Shown here: in pieces, positions 12,201 through 20,901 of the stretch
Layout of the letters: the number at the start of each line of letters is the position of its first letter
Position numbering within the stretch: position 1 is the stretch's first letter
IMG/VR virus record: IMGVR_UViG_3300032287_001282
Location: 1-36,382 of that record
Direction: 5' to 3' (one strand)
Source of the DNA: a virus
DNA: 36,382 bases
Made by a program: the position numbers and the translations under genes
The notes under the pieces: generated by a model
What the model was told of the DNA's origin: nothing
Seen by the model: only the letters and a program-made list of their open reading frames with translations
The model's database searches: none

Positions 12201-12664
12201 TGCTCTAACCAATTTGAGTTAGCAGGATCGTTCCAAAGAATAGGAACATTGCCTAAGTTAAAACCATTCAAGTCTACAAGATTTTGAGTAGTTTGTATAC
12301 TTGTTACTTTCAAATAGCCCTGACCAGCTAAGTTACGTTTAGGAGTATAACTTACTAAGTTAGCTAATTTGATAACAGAATCACGGCGTTCAGCAGTATC
12401 AATGAAGTTTTCACGTGTATTTAAATCATTACGGAACGCAAGACCTTGGCCCATAAATGCCATAACGTCTAACAATGCTATGAATTCTGATGATTCAATA
12501 TAGTCATTGTATGTTTCAGGATAATACACACGCAAATAATCAATAAAGGTTTTGCGTAATGTTTCATAGTCATAACTTTTAAAGTCGGCTTGACTGAACG
12601 TTTGGTAAATTGCTTTCCAATCGTTTACACCGAATATTGCTGATTGTCTTGAACTTGTGGCCAT
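9293..12664 (-). CDS. 6: Baseplate wedge subunit gp6-like
   Basis: 1123 aa. The N-terminal 110 residues carry the gp6/baseplate-J-type signature: YDYETLRKTFIDYLR, then ESSEFIALLDVMAFMGQ, then AFRNDLNTRENFIDTAERRD and a VSYTPKR segment. T4 gp6 forms the ring that joins the baseplate wedges around the hub; the same role is inferred here. T4 gp6 is about 660 aa, so this version has about 460 extra residues, mostly beta-rich Asn/Thr/Tyr-rich sequence in the middle. The C-terminal part (GDTFYFSELSAYIHAEIGE) resembles the conserved dimerising end of gp6. It lies downstream of gp25, as in T4-like baseplate clusters. A GATAAATA late box sits 18 nt upstream of the start. The start ATG at 12664 gives the conserved N-terminus and is preceded by a weak AGAG ribosome site. 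Confidence 0.85.
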   Translation of the reverse strand: MATSSRQSAIFGVNDWKAIYQTFSQADFKSYDYETLRKTFIDYLRVYYPETYNDYIESSEFIALLDVMAFMGQGLAFRNDLNTRENFIDTAERRDSVIKLANLVSYTPKRNLAGQGYLKVTSIQTTQNLVDLNGFNLGNVPILWNDPANSNWLEQFNTIVNATLINTQKIGRPGNTAQIIGVKTDEYTMQIPAGTLPIVPFESQVDGINMGFELCSVTTIDEDYVYEIPPAPTNRFNMLYRNDKLGYGSPNTGFFFYFKQGTLQNFDFTLQQKISNQVVDIDIQGINNTDTWLYQLSENNGSLGLWKQVNNIYADAYLQTESSFKDIFSVNSRFNDQVSYIFGDGVFSNIPVGNYRAYVRSGNALTYTVDPTEMQGITVTFNYVSRVGRQETLTVGLALQVPVSNAQTRESLASIKQRAPTRYYTQNRMVNGEDYTNFPYTLYSSIIKSKAINRSSVGVSKNLDLLDPTGKYSSTNSFANDGGIWLTNQEGATPLTINNSGDIITFLTDNLAAILADNRSTQYYIQNYTRYNVNTASGDGTVFWQTSTVNANTLTGYFYNIQNGGDNPIPVGTYSTNAVKYITKGALLKFTAPAGFYFDNNNRLVNGIVSPTNKTYIWSTVLNVVGDGYNNGTGSFSNGTGPITLSGYVPTDAILSVILPAFDNILPNSVIQECRVRMELQQNFSLVFNNSLTIAQNRWSVESFNATGYFVNFESIGYNRYTVTYRSLAYYFGSVADTRFTYEAGKLVYDPFSGQILQDFVNVLATNTQPGSNYPLVNNISSSIVGQTVQSDGYIDDFEVEIASINVNDRTLIDNPDFFNQITGYVTGNTNIGIYVFFEEVQDAINLTRTQLIPSTDVSYQYPTKTQIEVVKYEYPVGQLFYAYSDNKFYITVQDQTVTTPYYILTEQPQYSMLPGRQGLQFQYRHNSNNTTRIDPATTNIIDLYIVTQAYYTAYQNYIQDSTNTVPEPLRPSITELTSYYPQINNYKMLSDSAILNSVVFKPLFGPKAAKALRGTIKVIKNSNTNASDSEIRSAVLTQMNNYFNINNWNFGDTFYFSELSAYIHAEIGELVSSCVLVPNDPTMSFGDLYEIKCLPYEIFVNAATANDVIVIAALTPAELQIA

Positions 12665-12682
12665 AGGTTGTTCTCTTTTAAG

Positions 12683-12690
12683 TATTTATC
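12683..12690 (-). promoter_or_regulatory. Late-promoter box upstream of gp6
   Basis: Minus-strand GATAAATA, one mismatch to the T4 late consensus TATAAATA. It lies 18 nt before the gp6 ATG within a 53-nt intergenic gap, so it leaves room for a short leader. It would let gp6 and the fibre gene be boosted separately from the upstream baseplate genes. Confidence 0.55.
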
Positions 12691-12717
12691 TTAAATGAAA
12701 ACCATGGATTTTTAGAA

Positions 12718-13167
12718 TTATTGTAAAATTGCGATATTTGTTGCGTTGTCAAAAAAGACGTTTAACAAAAATGCTTGGTTGAAGGGTGCTATAGCCATTT
12801 CAACCTCAATCAGTATGCCGTTCTCTTGGGGGTAGGCTTTTACATAATTTAGTACCAATCTAGGGTCTAAATTAGCAACTCTACGTATTTCATTTTCTAA
12901 TTGAAATTGAGTATCCGGAGTGTTTGGTTCGAATACAAAAGTCCAAAGAGTAGTACCGTACTCTGGTTTTCCTACTTTTTGACCTTGTTGAATGTTTAAT
13001 GCGTTAACAAAATCACGTACAACTAGCGGAGTATCTACTAACTTAAACTTCTTACCTACTCTGATAGATTGAATAGTTGAACCTGTGCCGCCATCTACTC
13101 CGGCATTTAAGTCAGTAGTCTGCGGTTTATTCGCATTAATTGTGCTGAATCCAATATAATTAGGCAT
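12718..13167 (-). CDS. 25: Baseplate wedge subunit gp25-like
   Basis: 149 aa, close to T4 gp25 (132 aa). The family core is visible: a VRDFVNALNIQQGQKVG segment, then PEYGTTLWTFVFEP (the gp25/IraD-like YGT-W-x-F-E signature) at about residues 63-80, then an ENEIRRVANLDPRLVL helix and the closing beta-hairpin. gp25 is a small wedge protein that helps trigger sheath polymerisation at the baseplate rim. It sits between gp5 and gp6, and its start is 8 nt after the gp5 stop. There is no Shine-Dalgarno sequence. Instead a CATAAATA box spans the gp5 stop, 5 nt before the ATG, so translation may be coupled to gp5 or start on a leaderless message. Confidence 0.88.
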   Translation of the reverse strand: MPNYIGFSTINANKPQTTDLNAGVDGGTGSTIQSIRVGKKFKLVDTPLVVRDFVNALNIQQGQKVGKPEYGTTLWTFVFEPNTPDTQFQLENEIRRVANLDPRLVLNYVKAYPQENGILIEVEMAIAPFNQAFLLNVFFDNATNIAILQ

Positions 13168-13175
13168 GATGATAT

Positions 13176-16100
13176 TTATGCTTTATTTGCTAGGTCTTTT
13201 ATCTTGTCTGTAATGTCCCCAAACAATTTAACTTCTGCTATATAGGCTAACTTAGTGGAATCAATTTCAGGATCTCCTTGCGGTAAATCATTTGCTGCCT
13301 GTAAATATGCGGCACGTGCTTGGGCAATCTTTTTACTTTGTGCGTCTTTTTCCAGAACCAATGCTTGCTGTTCTTTATATAACTCATTTAATCTGTCAGC
13401 TTCGGCTTTTGCCGAGCTTGATGGGCCAGTCCCCCCAAAGTTTGGTGTCGGAATTCTCTTATCACCTAAAACTGAACCCAATTGGGCTGTCAATTCACCT
13501 CGACTTGATGTATTTGAACCAATCGTTGGTAATTTAATTGGGAACGGACTAGATGAACTCAGCGAACTTAAACTTGCTTGTAGTGCTGAGGCTGCGCCGG
13601 CTGGTAATCCAGCTGATGCTAAAGATGTTAAACTTTGTTCCCCTTTTGCTAATCCGTCACTTATTGGGTTACCTTTTAATCCTGCTAAACTCTCAACTTT
13701 GTTTGTAGCTGTACTTAGGAAACCGGCACTGCTTGCAACATTGCCACTTAGTGTGGATGCGGCAGTAGTGATGCCATTTGTAACAGCGGCTGATGTATTT
13801 TTAATTAAATCTGCTGTTTGTCTTACTCCCGGCACATTTGGTAATGATGATCCAGATGCACCCACAATAGAAGTTATTGCTCCGGATGAACCAGGTAATG
13901 ATGTTATACCACTAGCCAATGATGACATTGATGGTGATGATTTACTTAACGCTGCCGCTCCAGCGGCTGCAATTACAGTACTCGTCAATGGATTAGTTAA
14001 TGTAGGTATACTTGATTTTAATGCTCCCGAAACTTGAGCCGCAACAGGTGAATTAGCTTGTGCTTCATTAGTGACTTGTCGTGTAGTATTTGAACTTGCA
14101 ATTTCTTTTAGATTTTGTGGTACTCCGGGAATAAATGATTTAAATGATTTTGTTATAGCAGAGAATGCTGAGCCGGCTAATCCTTTAGCACTATCTACTA
14201 ATCCGGATAATCCTTGCACAGCAGAAGTACCCATACCACCTAATGATGTTGCTACTGATGACAATCCGCCTGTAACTGTTGTTGACATTCCAGCCGCAAA
14301 ATTACCAGATGCTACTATTTGAGCTACGTCACTTGTTGCTCCGGTAGTTACACCGCCAACTGAATTAGCAACATTGCCTGCTGAATTTTTAACAAAGTCT
14401 ATTGTTTTGTCAAGACCTACTGTTGCTCCGGCGACAACAAGACCTGCAATTTGCGTTGGTGCTTCTTTGCCAGTAATGATACCTGCTTTCTGCAAACCTG
14501 TTTGTGCTTGTTGAAAGTTTGCTACTTGTGCTTTAACTTGAGATGTAGTGTTTTGAGATATTGCTGTTAATGTTTCTGCTCCTGCTTTACCTGTAAACAA
14601 ATTATTTGTCATTGCAGATTGAACATTGGCTCCACCTTGAACTAAACTATTAATTAATGTACTTGCACCTGGCTTCAGTATACCATCATTCTCTAGGCTT
14701 TTTGGAGTTAGTGCCGTCGCACCCACGCCAGCAGTCAATTGACCACTGGCATTTTCAAACACGCCAGCGCCAGTTGATACAACATTAGGTGCAATATTAG
14801 CCGCTGTTGTTGCAACTGTGCTTACCATAGACGATGTAACCGAATTAGTTAGTGACTCGCTTGTAGGTGCTGTTGCTGGAACTGTACTTGATAATGACGG
14901 GCTTGTAACATTGTCTGGAGCAGATGCGGCTGAATTATTTGCAGATGCAACTGCGCCCGACGGTGCAGCCGGTAATTCATCATTAGAATTATTACTAACT
15001 TTTACATCAACACCTTGATTTGCATTAGCCCACGGTGCGTGTGCCGGTGCACGACTTACAATACTTAATAACTTAGCAGGAGCTGCCGCCCAACCTTTAA
15101 TACTATCAAACAACGTATCGGTATGTGCTACAGACGGTAATGGAGCAACTACTTCCGGAGCAGTTGATGTTTCACCGGTGTTTAAATTAACCTTACTACC
15201 GTTAATAAACATATCTCCCGATGATGCATATGATCCGGAACCACCTGAACCCATACTCATTGGACCATCTACTTTAATAGTATAAGTTCCTAAGGTATAA
15301 CCTTTAAAGTTTGCACCTGCTCTAAAATTAATATCAGTTTCAGATTGAATGTTAATATTATCAGCCGCAATGTTTAAATCTTTTGTAGCATTGATATTGA
15401 TATTATTATCTGCATGTAAATTTAAATCACCCTGTGTTCTAATATTAACTGAGTTAGTAGCGTACATATCAATTGTACCCTCTTTACCTAACTCAATATA
15501 ACTTTGTCCGTTACTGTGAATGATGAATAATGTTTGACCGTCATCACTCATTAATATCTGATGACCCATTGCTGAACGGATTCGAACTAAACGATCATTG
15601 CCAATTAAATCTCCATCATCCATTACAATAGAATGTCCAGCTCTACGTGCAATTACACCCAATGTACTTTCTTTGCCACCATTGGCGGCTGTAGCAACGG
15701 TATCATCTGTATAACCACCCTTATATATAGGCCTGCCGGGTGTGAGTACTCCCCAACCAACACGACTTGGGCTTTCACGTAATGCACTAGAAGTAATAGT
15801 ACCTCTAATCGGATCTCTAATTAAACCTTGTTGTGATAATATAGAAGCAACATAACTATGTACTGGCTTAGGTGCGTCTAAAAATTTTGTTCCATCGGCT
15901 AGTGATGCGTTATTAGTATTCAAATTAGTCACCGGCAACTGTGTTGCACCACCGTAACTATTTGACTCACCTTTGTTCATAGTAACTTCACCGTCAGATG
16001 ATCCAATTGCCGGAACCATTTGTAGTAGTTCAGGGCTAGGGACGCCACCTATATAATAACCATAGTTCATATCACCATTAACAAATATACAAACTACTGT

Positions 16101-16418
16101 ACTTCCAATATCAGGTGGACTAAACCACATGCCATAACTACTTGGGTTTTGTGTATATGAACCATCTGTATCTTGTCCACCACTGCCTTGAGTGGCACCA
16201 AAGAAAGGGGTCATGTATGCTACAGTAACCCAACTAGAACTATCATCAGGATCAGGTGCACCAAAGTCAGCAATATAGACTTGTATTCTACCACCGCGTG
16301 TAGGGTCAATATTATTTTTTACGACACCGAGTGCTGGTTCTGAACGTATTACACCACCACCGGCATCTGGTGCATTAGCTTTTAATTTACCTTTTGGTTT
16401 AAAATAATCTTGTGCCAT
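13176..16418 (-). CDS. 5: Baseplate hub/tail spike protein gp5-like, without lysozyme domain
   Basis: 1080 aa. Residues about 20-140 form a gp5/VgrG-type OB-fold region (SEPALGVVKNNIDPTRGGR, then WVTVAYMTPFFGA, PPDIGSTVVCIFVNGD, YYIGGVPSPE). Residues about 265-375 hold short alternating repeats (HSNGQSYIELGKEG, NSVNIRTQGDLNLHADNN, ININATKDLNIAADNINIQS) typical of the triple-stranded beta-helix spike. T4 gp5 carries a lysozyme between these parts; here the region is short and I see no lysozyme Glu-Asp-Thr arrangement. After the spike comes about 560 residues of Ala/Ser/Gly/Thr-rich sequence and a charged coiled-coil-like end (AEADRLNELYKEQQALVLEK). The long tail makes the protein almost twice the T4 length (575 aa). 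AAGG precedes the ATG. Long open frames on the opposite strand here are composition artefacts. Confidence 0.82.
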   Translation of the reverse strand: MAQDYFKPKGKLKANAPDAGGGVIRSEPALGVVKNNIDPTRGGRIQVYIADFGAPDPDDSSSWVTVAYMTPFFGATQGSGGQDTDGSYTQNPSSYGMWFSPPDIGSTVVCIFVNGDMNYGYYIGGVPSPELLQMVPAIGSSDGEVTMNKGESNSYGGATQLPVTNLNTNNASLADGTKFLDAPKPVHSYVASILSQQGLIRDPIRGTITSSALRESPSRVGWGVLTPGRPIYKGGYTDDTVATAANGGKESTLGVIARRAGHSIVMDDGDLIGNDRLVRIRSAMGHQILMSDDGQTLFIIHSNGQSYIELGKEGTIDMYATNSVNIRTQGDLNLHADNNININATKDLNIAADNINIQSETDINFRAGANFKGYTLGTYTIKVDGPMSMGSGGSGSYASSGDMFINGSKVNLNTGETSTAPEVVAPLPSVAHTDTLFDSIKGWAAAPAKLLSIVSRAPAHAPWANANQGVDVKVSNNSNDELPAAPSGAVASANNSAASAPDNVTSPSLSSTVPATAPTSESLTNSVTSSMVSTVATTAANIAPNVVSTGAGVFENASGQLTAGVGATALTPKSLENDGILKPGASTLINSLVQGGANVQSAMTNNLFTGKAGAETLTAISQNTTSQVKAQVANFQQAQTGLQKAGIITGKEAPTQIAGLVVAGATVGLDKTIDFVKNSAGNVANSVGGVTTGATSDVAQIVASGNFAAGMSTTVTGGLSSVATSLGGMGTSAVQGLSGLVDSAKGLAGSAFSAITKSFKSFIPGVPQNLKEIASSNTTRQVTNEAQANSPVAAQVSGALKSSIPTLTNPLTSTVIAAAGAAALSKSSPSMSSLASGITSLPGSSGAITSIVGASGSSLPNVPGVRQTADLIKNTSAAVTNGITTAASTLSGNVASSAGFLSTATNKVESLAGLKGNPISDGLAKGEQSLTSLASAGLPAGAASALQASLSSLSSSSPFPIKLPTIGSNTSSRGELTAQLGSVLGDKRIPTPNFGGTGPSSSAKAEADRLNELYKEQQALVLEKDAQSKKIAQARAAYLQAANDLPQGDPEIDSTKLAYIAEVKLFGDITDKIKDLANKA

Positions 16419-16426
16419 AATTAACC

Positions 16427-18901
16427 TTATTCTCTGCCACCATCATCAAAACTTCGTTGATTTTCTGTATCTTTACTTGCGTCATCATCTTGTACTATGC
16501 CTGTTTCTGTGGTGATTGTTTGCTGATTTGTTGGTAGATTACCGGACGTATTTCCTAAATCTTGATTTGAATCTTGCTGATCGTTTATATCAGTATTATC
16601 ATTAGTGACTCCTCCATCTGACGTAGTTGGATCACTACTGTTTCCTGCACGATTAGCCGCATCAACTGCCGCATCATCGTTTGCGGCAGACTGACGGCCG
16701 GCAGCCGCGGCATCAGATTTATTGTTTAATGAATCCGGGAATGTATTAATTGTACATATTAATTCTTGTTCAAATTTACCTTTACTAAAAGTACTTGTAC
16801 AAGTTGTAACTTTGTAGCTCACACCGCCTCCCCTCTTAGCAATCTCAGCAGTTACGTCAGGTGGATACTTCCAAAATAGTATAGACTCATTGATGCCCAA
16901 TAAACCATCTTTATTAAAATAGTCAGTTGGTTCTTTAAAGTTAATTTCAATAAAAACTTGTCCACCATTTGGATTAATCGTATATCCATCTGTTCCATAA
17001 AACTTATTATAGAATGCATTAATACTACTAGGTGAAGGTTGCATTAAGAAATCTGGATCTCCTAATATTTGAATTTTTGCTGTAGCATATGCACCAGGAT
17101 CATATAGACTTGTCATAAACGAATTCTGTGCATACAGGCCGTCATTTAACAGACCTTGCTTAGGAGCATTTTGTTGTTTATTTGTAATGCTAGCGGAGTC
17201 TGTGTTACCACCTGATGCATTTGGATTACCATCAGCGTCAAGGGTGACATTGAAATAGGTGTTATCCATATTCTGTTCATATCTTATTATCTCAGAATTC
17301 TTTCCAGTAAACCAATATTCATAACGTTTATGAGGACCATAGTAATCAGGTGTTTTCTTTGCGTATGCGCTTACGACTACAGGTGTTTCATATAGTTGAA
17401 TGATGTAGGTTGTTTCGTACACAAAGTCATTCTGTTTTTTATCCCAACCTAAATTTTTAATTTCAGCGGTCATTGAATACCACTGAATTTTATTTTTTGA
17501 ATCGTTAGGATCTACTTCACCACCTTCTTCACTTGTAGTATAAACCTTAGTTAATGCGTTTGTTAAAAAGTCACTTTGTAAAATAATTTGATTGACTGCT
17601 TGTAATATAGGAGTGCCGCCCGGTACTGTGATTTCTCTAACAGTATTATCCGGGGGTTCTGTTTCCTTACTCACATTAACTTCTGCTGTATCATTTACTT
17701 TAGCCATAGCCCATTTACGTTTATCAATATCAGCTTTGCTAACAATGCTCGCAGATTTAATTACAGTTTTTGCGTCCCCCAGGAATACAACCTTCCATTT
17801 AGATGCTATTCCTATCTTTTTTTCTTTGAGTAATACCTTTTGGTCATTATTCAGTTTAGTAAATAAACCAGTATACATTTCATCATCACCTATCAATGCG
17901 TTATTAACGGTGTCTGCTATAACTTTTGCACCATTGTCAATAATACCTCGTTTAGAACCAAAAGGTACACCTGTAGTTACTGATGCGGCTGTAATGTTAT
18001 ATGTTACTGATTTACCTTCAAGTTTAAATTTCATTCCTGTAATCAGTATATCAAAGAAACGTTCAAATATACCATATGCATTTCCTTGTGGATCACCATC
18101 AGTGCCAGGTATATCTTTTGAGTTAATTAAATTACCATTTAAATCATATCCTTGAAAACGTATTCCTAACATAAAGAATTGTTTTGATGGATTTTGTAAA
18201 TCTTTATAGTTTTTAGACCTACTGACTTTTGCCAATGCCTCGGCTGCTCTTTTTAACCTAGTTATAAAAGAAAAGCCATATGGCTCAGTAACAGTAAAAC
18301 TCATTTTAAAGGTATTTGTCGCACCTCCGGTATCTTTACCATCAATAGCTTGTGAAATTTTTAAGTCATCAATAAAGAAATCTTGGTCAAATCCAGGAGC
18401 ACGTTTTGATGTTGTATTATTAATGCCTCCACTTTGTGCAATTAAGTATACACCATTACCAGAGTTGTTAACATCTTGGAATGCATTTATGTTTTTTCTA
18501 CCTGTTTGTATGAAAGCGTCATATGCATCAGGGGTTATCATGTATAATGATATCTGATAGGTATAGCTACTAAAATTACCTAAAGGGTTCTGCCAACGTT
18601 TGCCGGGTTTCTGAATAGATGTATTGCCGGCTGTTGTTCCTGATTTACCAGCTTGTGTTGTACCTGCATTAGCAAACGGTGGAGGAGCCGGAGTGCTAGA
18701 TGTATTGCCATCAGAATCAATAACTAGAGTAGAACCATCTTCAAAGGTTTGTATACTTGATCCGTCATCAAACCGTTGCATTGAACCTGAATCATCGTCA
18801 ATACCACCAGAAGATAGATACGAACGATTTTGCTGGTTAGTTTGTTCTGCGCCCGTGATTACTTCTACGACATTACCAAATTGATCAACAGTAGTTGCCA
18901 T
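16427..18901 (-). CDS. Tail/baseplate structural protein of unknown family
   Basis: 824 aa, directly between gp53 (its ATG abuts the gp53 stop) and gp5 (8-nt gap), so it belongs to the baseplate operon. Residues about 25-65 hold short FDDGSSIQTFEDGSTLVID repeats. A structured middle begins at about residue 105 (NPLGNFSSYTYQISLYMITP) and runs to about 720, with beta-rich segments such as FKMSFTVTEPYGFSFITRL. The last 100 residues are Asp/Asn/Gln/Ser-rich and look disordered. Its place next to gp5 makes it a candidate for the hub partner that gp27 provides in T4, but I see no motif that proves this, so the assignment is inference. An AGGA ribosome site lies 8 nt before the start. Confidence 0.75.
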   Translation of the reverse strand: MATTVDQFGNVVEVITGAEQTNQQNRSYLSSGGIDDDSGSMQRFDDGSSIQTFEDGSTLVIDSDGNTSSTPAPPPFANAGTTQAGKSGTTAGNTSIQKPGKRWQNPLGNFSSYTYQISLYMITPDAYDAFIQTGRKNINAFQDVNNSGNGVYLIAQSGGINNTTSKRAPGFDQDFFIDDLKISQAIDGKDTGGATNTFKMSFTVTEPYGFSFITRLKRAAEALAKVSRSKNYKDLQNPSKQFFMLGIRFQGYDLNGNLINSKDIPGTDGDPQGNAYGIFERFFDILITGMKFKLEGKSVTYNITAASVTTGVPFGSKRGIIDNGAKVIADTVNNALIGDDEMYTGLFTKLNNDQKVLLKEKKIGIASKWKVVFLGDAKTVIKSASIVSKADIDKRKWAMAKVNDTAEVNVSKETEPPDNTVREITVPGGTPILQAVNQIILQSDFLTNALTKVYTTSEEGGEVDPNDSKNKIQWYSMTAEIKNLGWDKKQNDFVYETTYIIQLYETPVVVSAYAKKTPDYYGPHKRYEYWFTGKNSEIIRYEQNMDNTYFNVTLDADGNPNASGGNTDSASITNKQQNAPKQGLLNDGLYAQNSFMTSLYDPGAYATAKIQILGDPDFLMQPSPSSINAFYNKFYGTDGYTINPNGGQVFIEINFKEPTDYFNKDGLLGINESILFWKYPPDVTAEIAKRGGGVSYKVTTCTSTFSKGKFEQELICTINTFPDSLNNKSDAAAAGRQSAANDDAAVDAANRAGNSSDPTTSDGGVTNDNTDINDQQDSNQDLGNTSGNLPTNQQTITTETGIVQDDDASKDTENQRSFDDGGRE

Positions 18902-19213
18902 TTATAGTCCTAATGTTTGTTTTAACAATTCTAATTTAGGTATGTATATACCCACACCGGTAACAAAATCAAAGTAAGGATCTTTTAATCTATTAGGATT
19001 TCGTTGTGCAAATACCCACCACAACCTACTATCACTATATAAGTCATATGCTAATAGGTCAGGTCTATATTGATACACTTCTGTTATTTCCCAATACACA
19101 TCTGATGGTTGCATGGGGATAGTCCTATTGACCATAATATCTAAGAATTTGTTATTTACAATCCCCGTAGCATTATACGGGCTTGTTGCTGGGTATACGT
19201 TATTAACTGCCAT
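18902..19213 (-). CDS. 53: Baseplate wedge subunit gp53-like
   Basis: 103 aa. The protein shows the gp53 signature almost end to end: VYWEITEVYQYRPDLLAYDL, then YSDSRLWWVFAQRNPNRL and the closing DPYFDFVTGVGIYIPKLELL, where the last element resembles a LysM-like fold. T4 gp53 (196 aa) joins neighbouring wedges; this is a short version consisting mainly of the conserved core. The ATG at 19213 overlaps the stop of the preceding gene (TAATG), and GGAGGAA lies at a good distance upstream. The TTG six nucleotides further up is too close to that ribosome site, so I prefer the ATG. Confidence 0.87.
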   Translation of the reverse strand: MAVNNVYPATSPYNATGIVNNKFLDIMVNRTIPMQPSDVYWEITEVYQYRPDLLAYDLYSDSRLWWVFAQRNPNRLKDPYFDFVTGVGIYIPKLELLKQTLGL

Positions 19214-20871
19214 TACCAAATTCCTCCGCCTTGACGTTGTGTTCCTCTTAACAATTTACCAGTACCATATTCTGTTAAACTAAATTTATTACTAATATCA
19301 TTACGTGTTACAATTGGTACTGCTGATATTTGTATTTGCATTTTTGTTGGCACATATGTAACATCCCTAGTTCCACCATTTGGATTAAAGTTTGGAGGTG
19401 CTGTTAATCCACCTTGATTCAATCCTTGACTGTTTAATCTGTCGTTTGATACACTACCACTATTTAAAGGAACGTTAGATGCCGATCTATTAACTCCAGC
19501 CGGGGTAGGAGTAGACCCTGCTCGTATATAGTCCACTTCAGTCGGTAATGCATAATTAAATGCTGTAATTGCTAATGGATGTGCATCAAATTGAAACGCA
19601 CCCAAACCACTTAGATAACACAACGGAGGGGGTGTTCCGATCTTTGGATTCTGATCTTGTCCATAAAACATTTTAGTCACACTTCTAAAGAAATGTATTA
19701 CTGCCAATAAGTAATTTGCTTCAAATGTATCTTGTGCTGTAAAATCGCATGTAATATTTATACTATCTACTGCACTACCCCTATACGTAAAAAACTTATA
19801 GTTACTATGCGTTAATTCTGCGTTATCATAATTTGCGGCATACTGAACTGATATTGCAGGTGTATACGGAAATATAACCCCATCAGTAGCGGCTAGTGGT
19901 AATAGTATACCCTCTTTGCCTTTATTTTTATAAAGATATGTAGCTCCGGGTGCTAAACTTAATCTTACACGCCAATCTGGTTTTGCTTGGAAGTTTGCTA
20001 CATCTTGTTGTGTTGCTTGACTTCTTGTATCCTGTAATGATGTTGATAAACCGCGAGGTGCACCCTGATTACCGGTGGGGTCAAACACATTTTCGTCATT
20101 TGGTGCACCGTTATTACCAGTTGGATCAAATACATTTTCCGTAACCGTATCAGGTGATGTTATCGTTTCATCTTGTCCGGCTTGACGTATATACGCATCT
20201 ACTTCTTCATCTGATAATACAGGTGGTTCTTGTAGTGTATTATCGTTAGCGGCAATTTGCTCATCTATGCCTGCAAATTCTAATGAACCATCTTCAAGTT
20301 GTCTTTGTCTTTCTACTTGGTCATCTATGCCAGTAAACTCATCTCCGTCATTAGTAACGGGAGGTTCTTGTAATATATCGCTAGTAGGAACTTGTATTTC
20401 TGTCCCAATATTTGTATTTGGATCACTGTTTGGATTGGGTTGTGTTTGTACTGTCTGTGTCGATGTAGTAGGCGTTGGGCTTGGATTGCTAATAGTAGAT
20501 ACTGGAATTGGTTGTGTCTCTGTTGGTGGAGGATTACCAGTTGCTGTGGATACCGCATTTGCTGTTGATGCCTGTTGTTGAACAGCTCCTGAGGTACTTC
20601 TCAGTGCTTGACCAAATCCAGCAAGTTCAAGAGATGCCGCCAGTCTATCGCCTCCAATAGCGGTGGTTATTTGATTTCGGATAGAGTTCAGATTTTCGGT
20701 GCTACTTGCTTCATCACCGGTACCGTTGGTTCCTGATGGTACGGTTATTGTAGCAGTTAAACCTGATGGTGCGGTTGTTACTGTGTATGTAGTAGTGTTG
20801 GTCTCTGTATTTAAAACCGCATTAATAACTGTTCCTCTAGAAGTTTTTTGCGTACTCGTATATTGTGGCAT
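19213..20871 (-). CDS. Baseplate tube-cap/initiator candidate (gp48/gp54-like)
   Basis: 552 aa, first gene of the baseplate operon. Residues 1-300 are Thr/Gln/Asn/Pro-rich and look disordered, with an internal duplication (ENVFDPTGNNGAP and ENVFDPTGNQGAP, 15 residues apart). The folded part starts at about residue 300 (DWRVRLSLAPGATYLYKN). It contains CDFTAQDTFEANYLLAVIHF with RSVTKMFYGQ after it, a YLSGLGAFQFDAHPLAITAF segment, and PTKMQIQISAVPIVTRNDIS near the end. This order matches the C-terminal half of T4 gp48 (TWDLTPRS, YFNYFSYGE, a PCQIQSIRFD segment, then LEITMREIITLNR) as I remember it, so a tube-cap or tube-initiation role at the top of the baseplate is likely but not proven. A GATAAATA late box and a TAAGGA ribosome site precede it. 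Confidence 0.6.
   Translation of the reverse strand: MPQYTSTQKTSRGTVINAVLNTETNTTTYTVTTAPSGLTATITVPSGTNGTGDEASSTENLNSIRNQITTAIGGDRLAASLELAGFGQALRSTSGAVQQQASTANAVSTATGNPPPTETQPIPVSTISNPSPTPTTSTQTVQTQPNPNSDPNTNIGTEIQVPTSDILQEPPVTNDGDEFTGIDDQVERQRQLEDGSLEFAGIDEQIAANDNTLQEPPVLSDEEVDAYIRQAGQDETITSPDTVTENVFDPTGNNGAPNDENVFDPTGNQGAPRGLSTSLQDTRSQATQQDVANFQAKPDWRVRLSLAPGATYLYKNKGKEGILLPLAATDGVIFPYTPAISVQYAANYDNAELTHSNYKFFTYRGSAVDSINITCDFTAQDTFEANYLLAVIHFFRSVTKMFYGQDQNPKIGTPPPLCYLSGLGAFQFDAHPLAITAFNYALPTEVDYIRAGSTPTPAGVNRSASNVPLNSGSVSNDRLNSQGLNQGGLTAPPNFNPNGGTRDVTYVPTKMQIQISAVPIVTRNDISNKFSLTEYGTGKLLRGTQRQGGGIW
20057..20139 (-). repeat. Two-copy imperfect direct repeat inside the 552-aa gene
   Basis: Copies at 20057-20094 and 20102-20139 (38 nt each, 32 of 38 identical by eye, period 45 nt). 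They encode ENVFDPTGN(N/Q)GAP twice. The period is a whole number of codons, so copy number can change without breaking the frame. The copies lie in the disordered N-terminal half of the protein. Confidence 0.75.
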
Positions 20872-20893
20872 AATATGTTGTTATCCTTACTTA

Positions 20894-20901
20894 TATTTAT
20901 C
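20894..20901 (-). promoter_or_regulatory. Late-promoter box for the baseplate operon
   Basis: Minus-strand GATAAATA, 22 nt before the ATG of the first baseplate gene, with TAAGGA between them. It matches the T4 late box at seven of eight positions and is the most plausible start for the 20-kb minus-strand operon. Confidence 0.6.

Noticed and set aside
13255-15018. Open reading frames of 260, 83 and 66 codons on the plus strand inside the gp5 gene
   Set aside because: They run antisense to the Ala/Ser-rich low-complexity part of gp5; their residues mirror that composition and they have no promoter, ribosome site or recognisable motif.
13176-16418. Lysozyme domain in gp5
   Set aside because: The stretch between the OB fold and the beta-helix repeats is too short and shows no T4-lysozyme-like active-site pattern.
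19214-19219. TTG start for gp53
   Set aside because: It lies only about 3 nt from the GGAGGAA ribosome site, whereas the ATG at 19213 has normal spacing and couples to the preceding stop.
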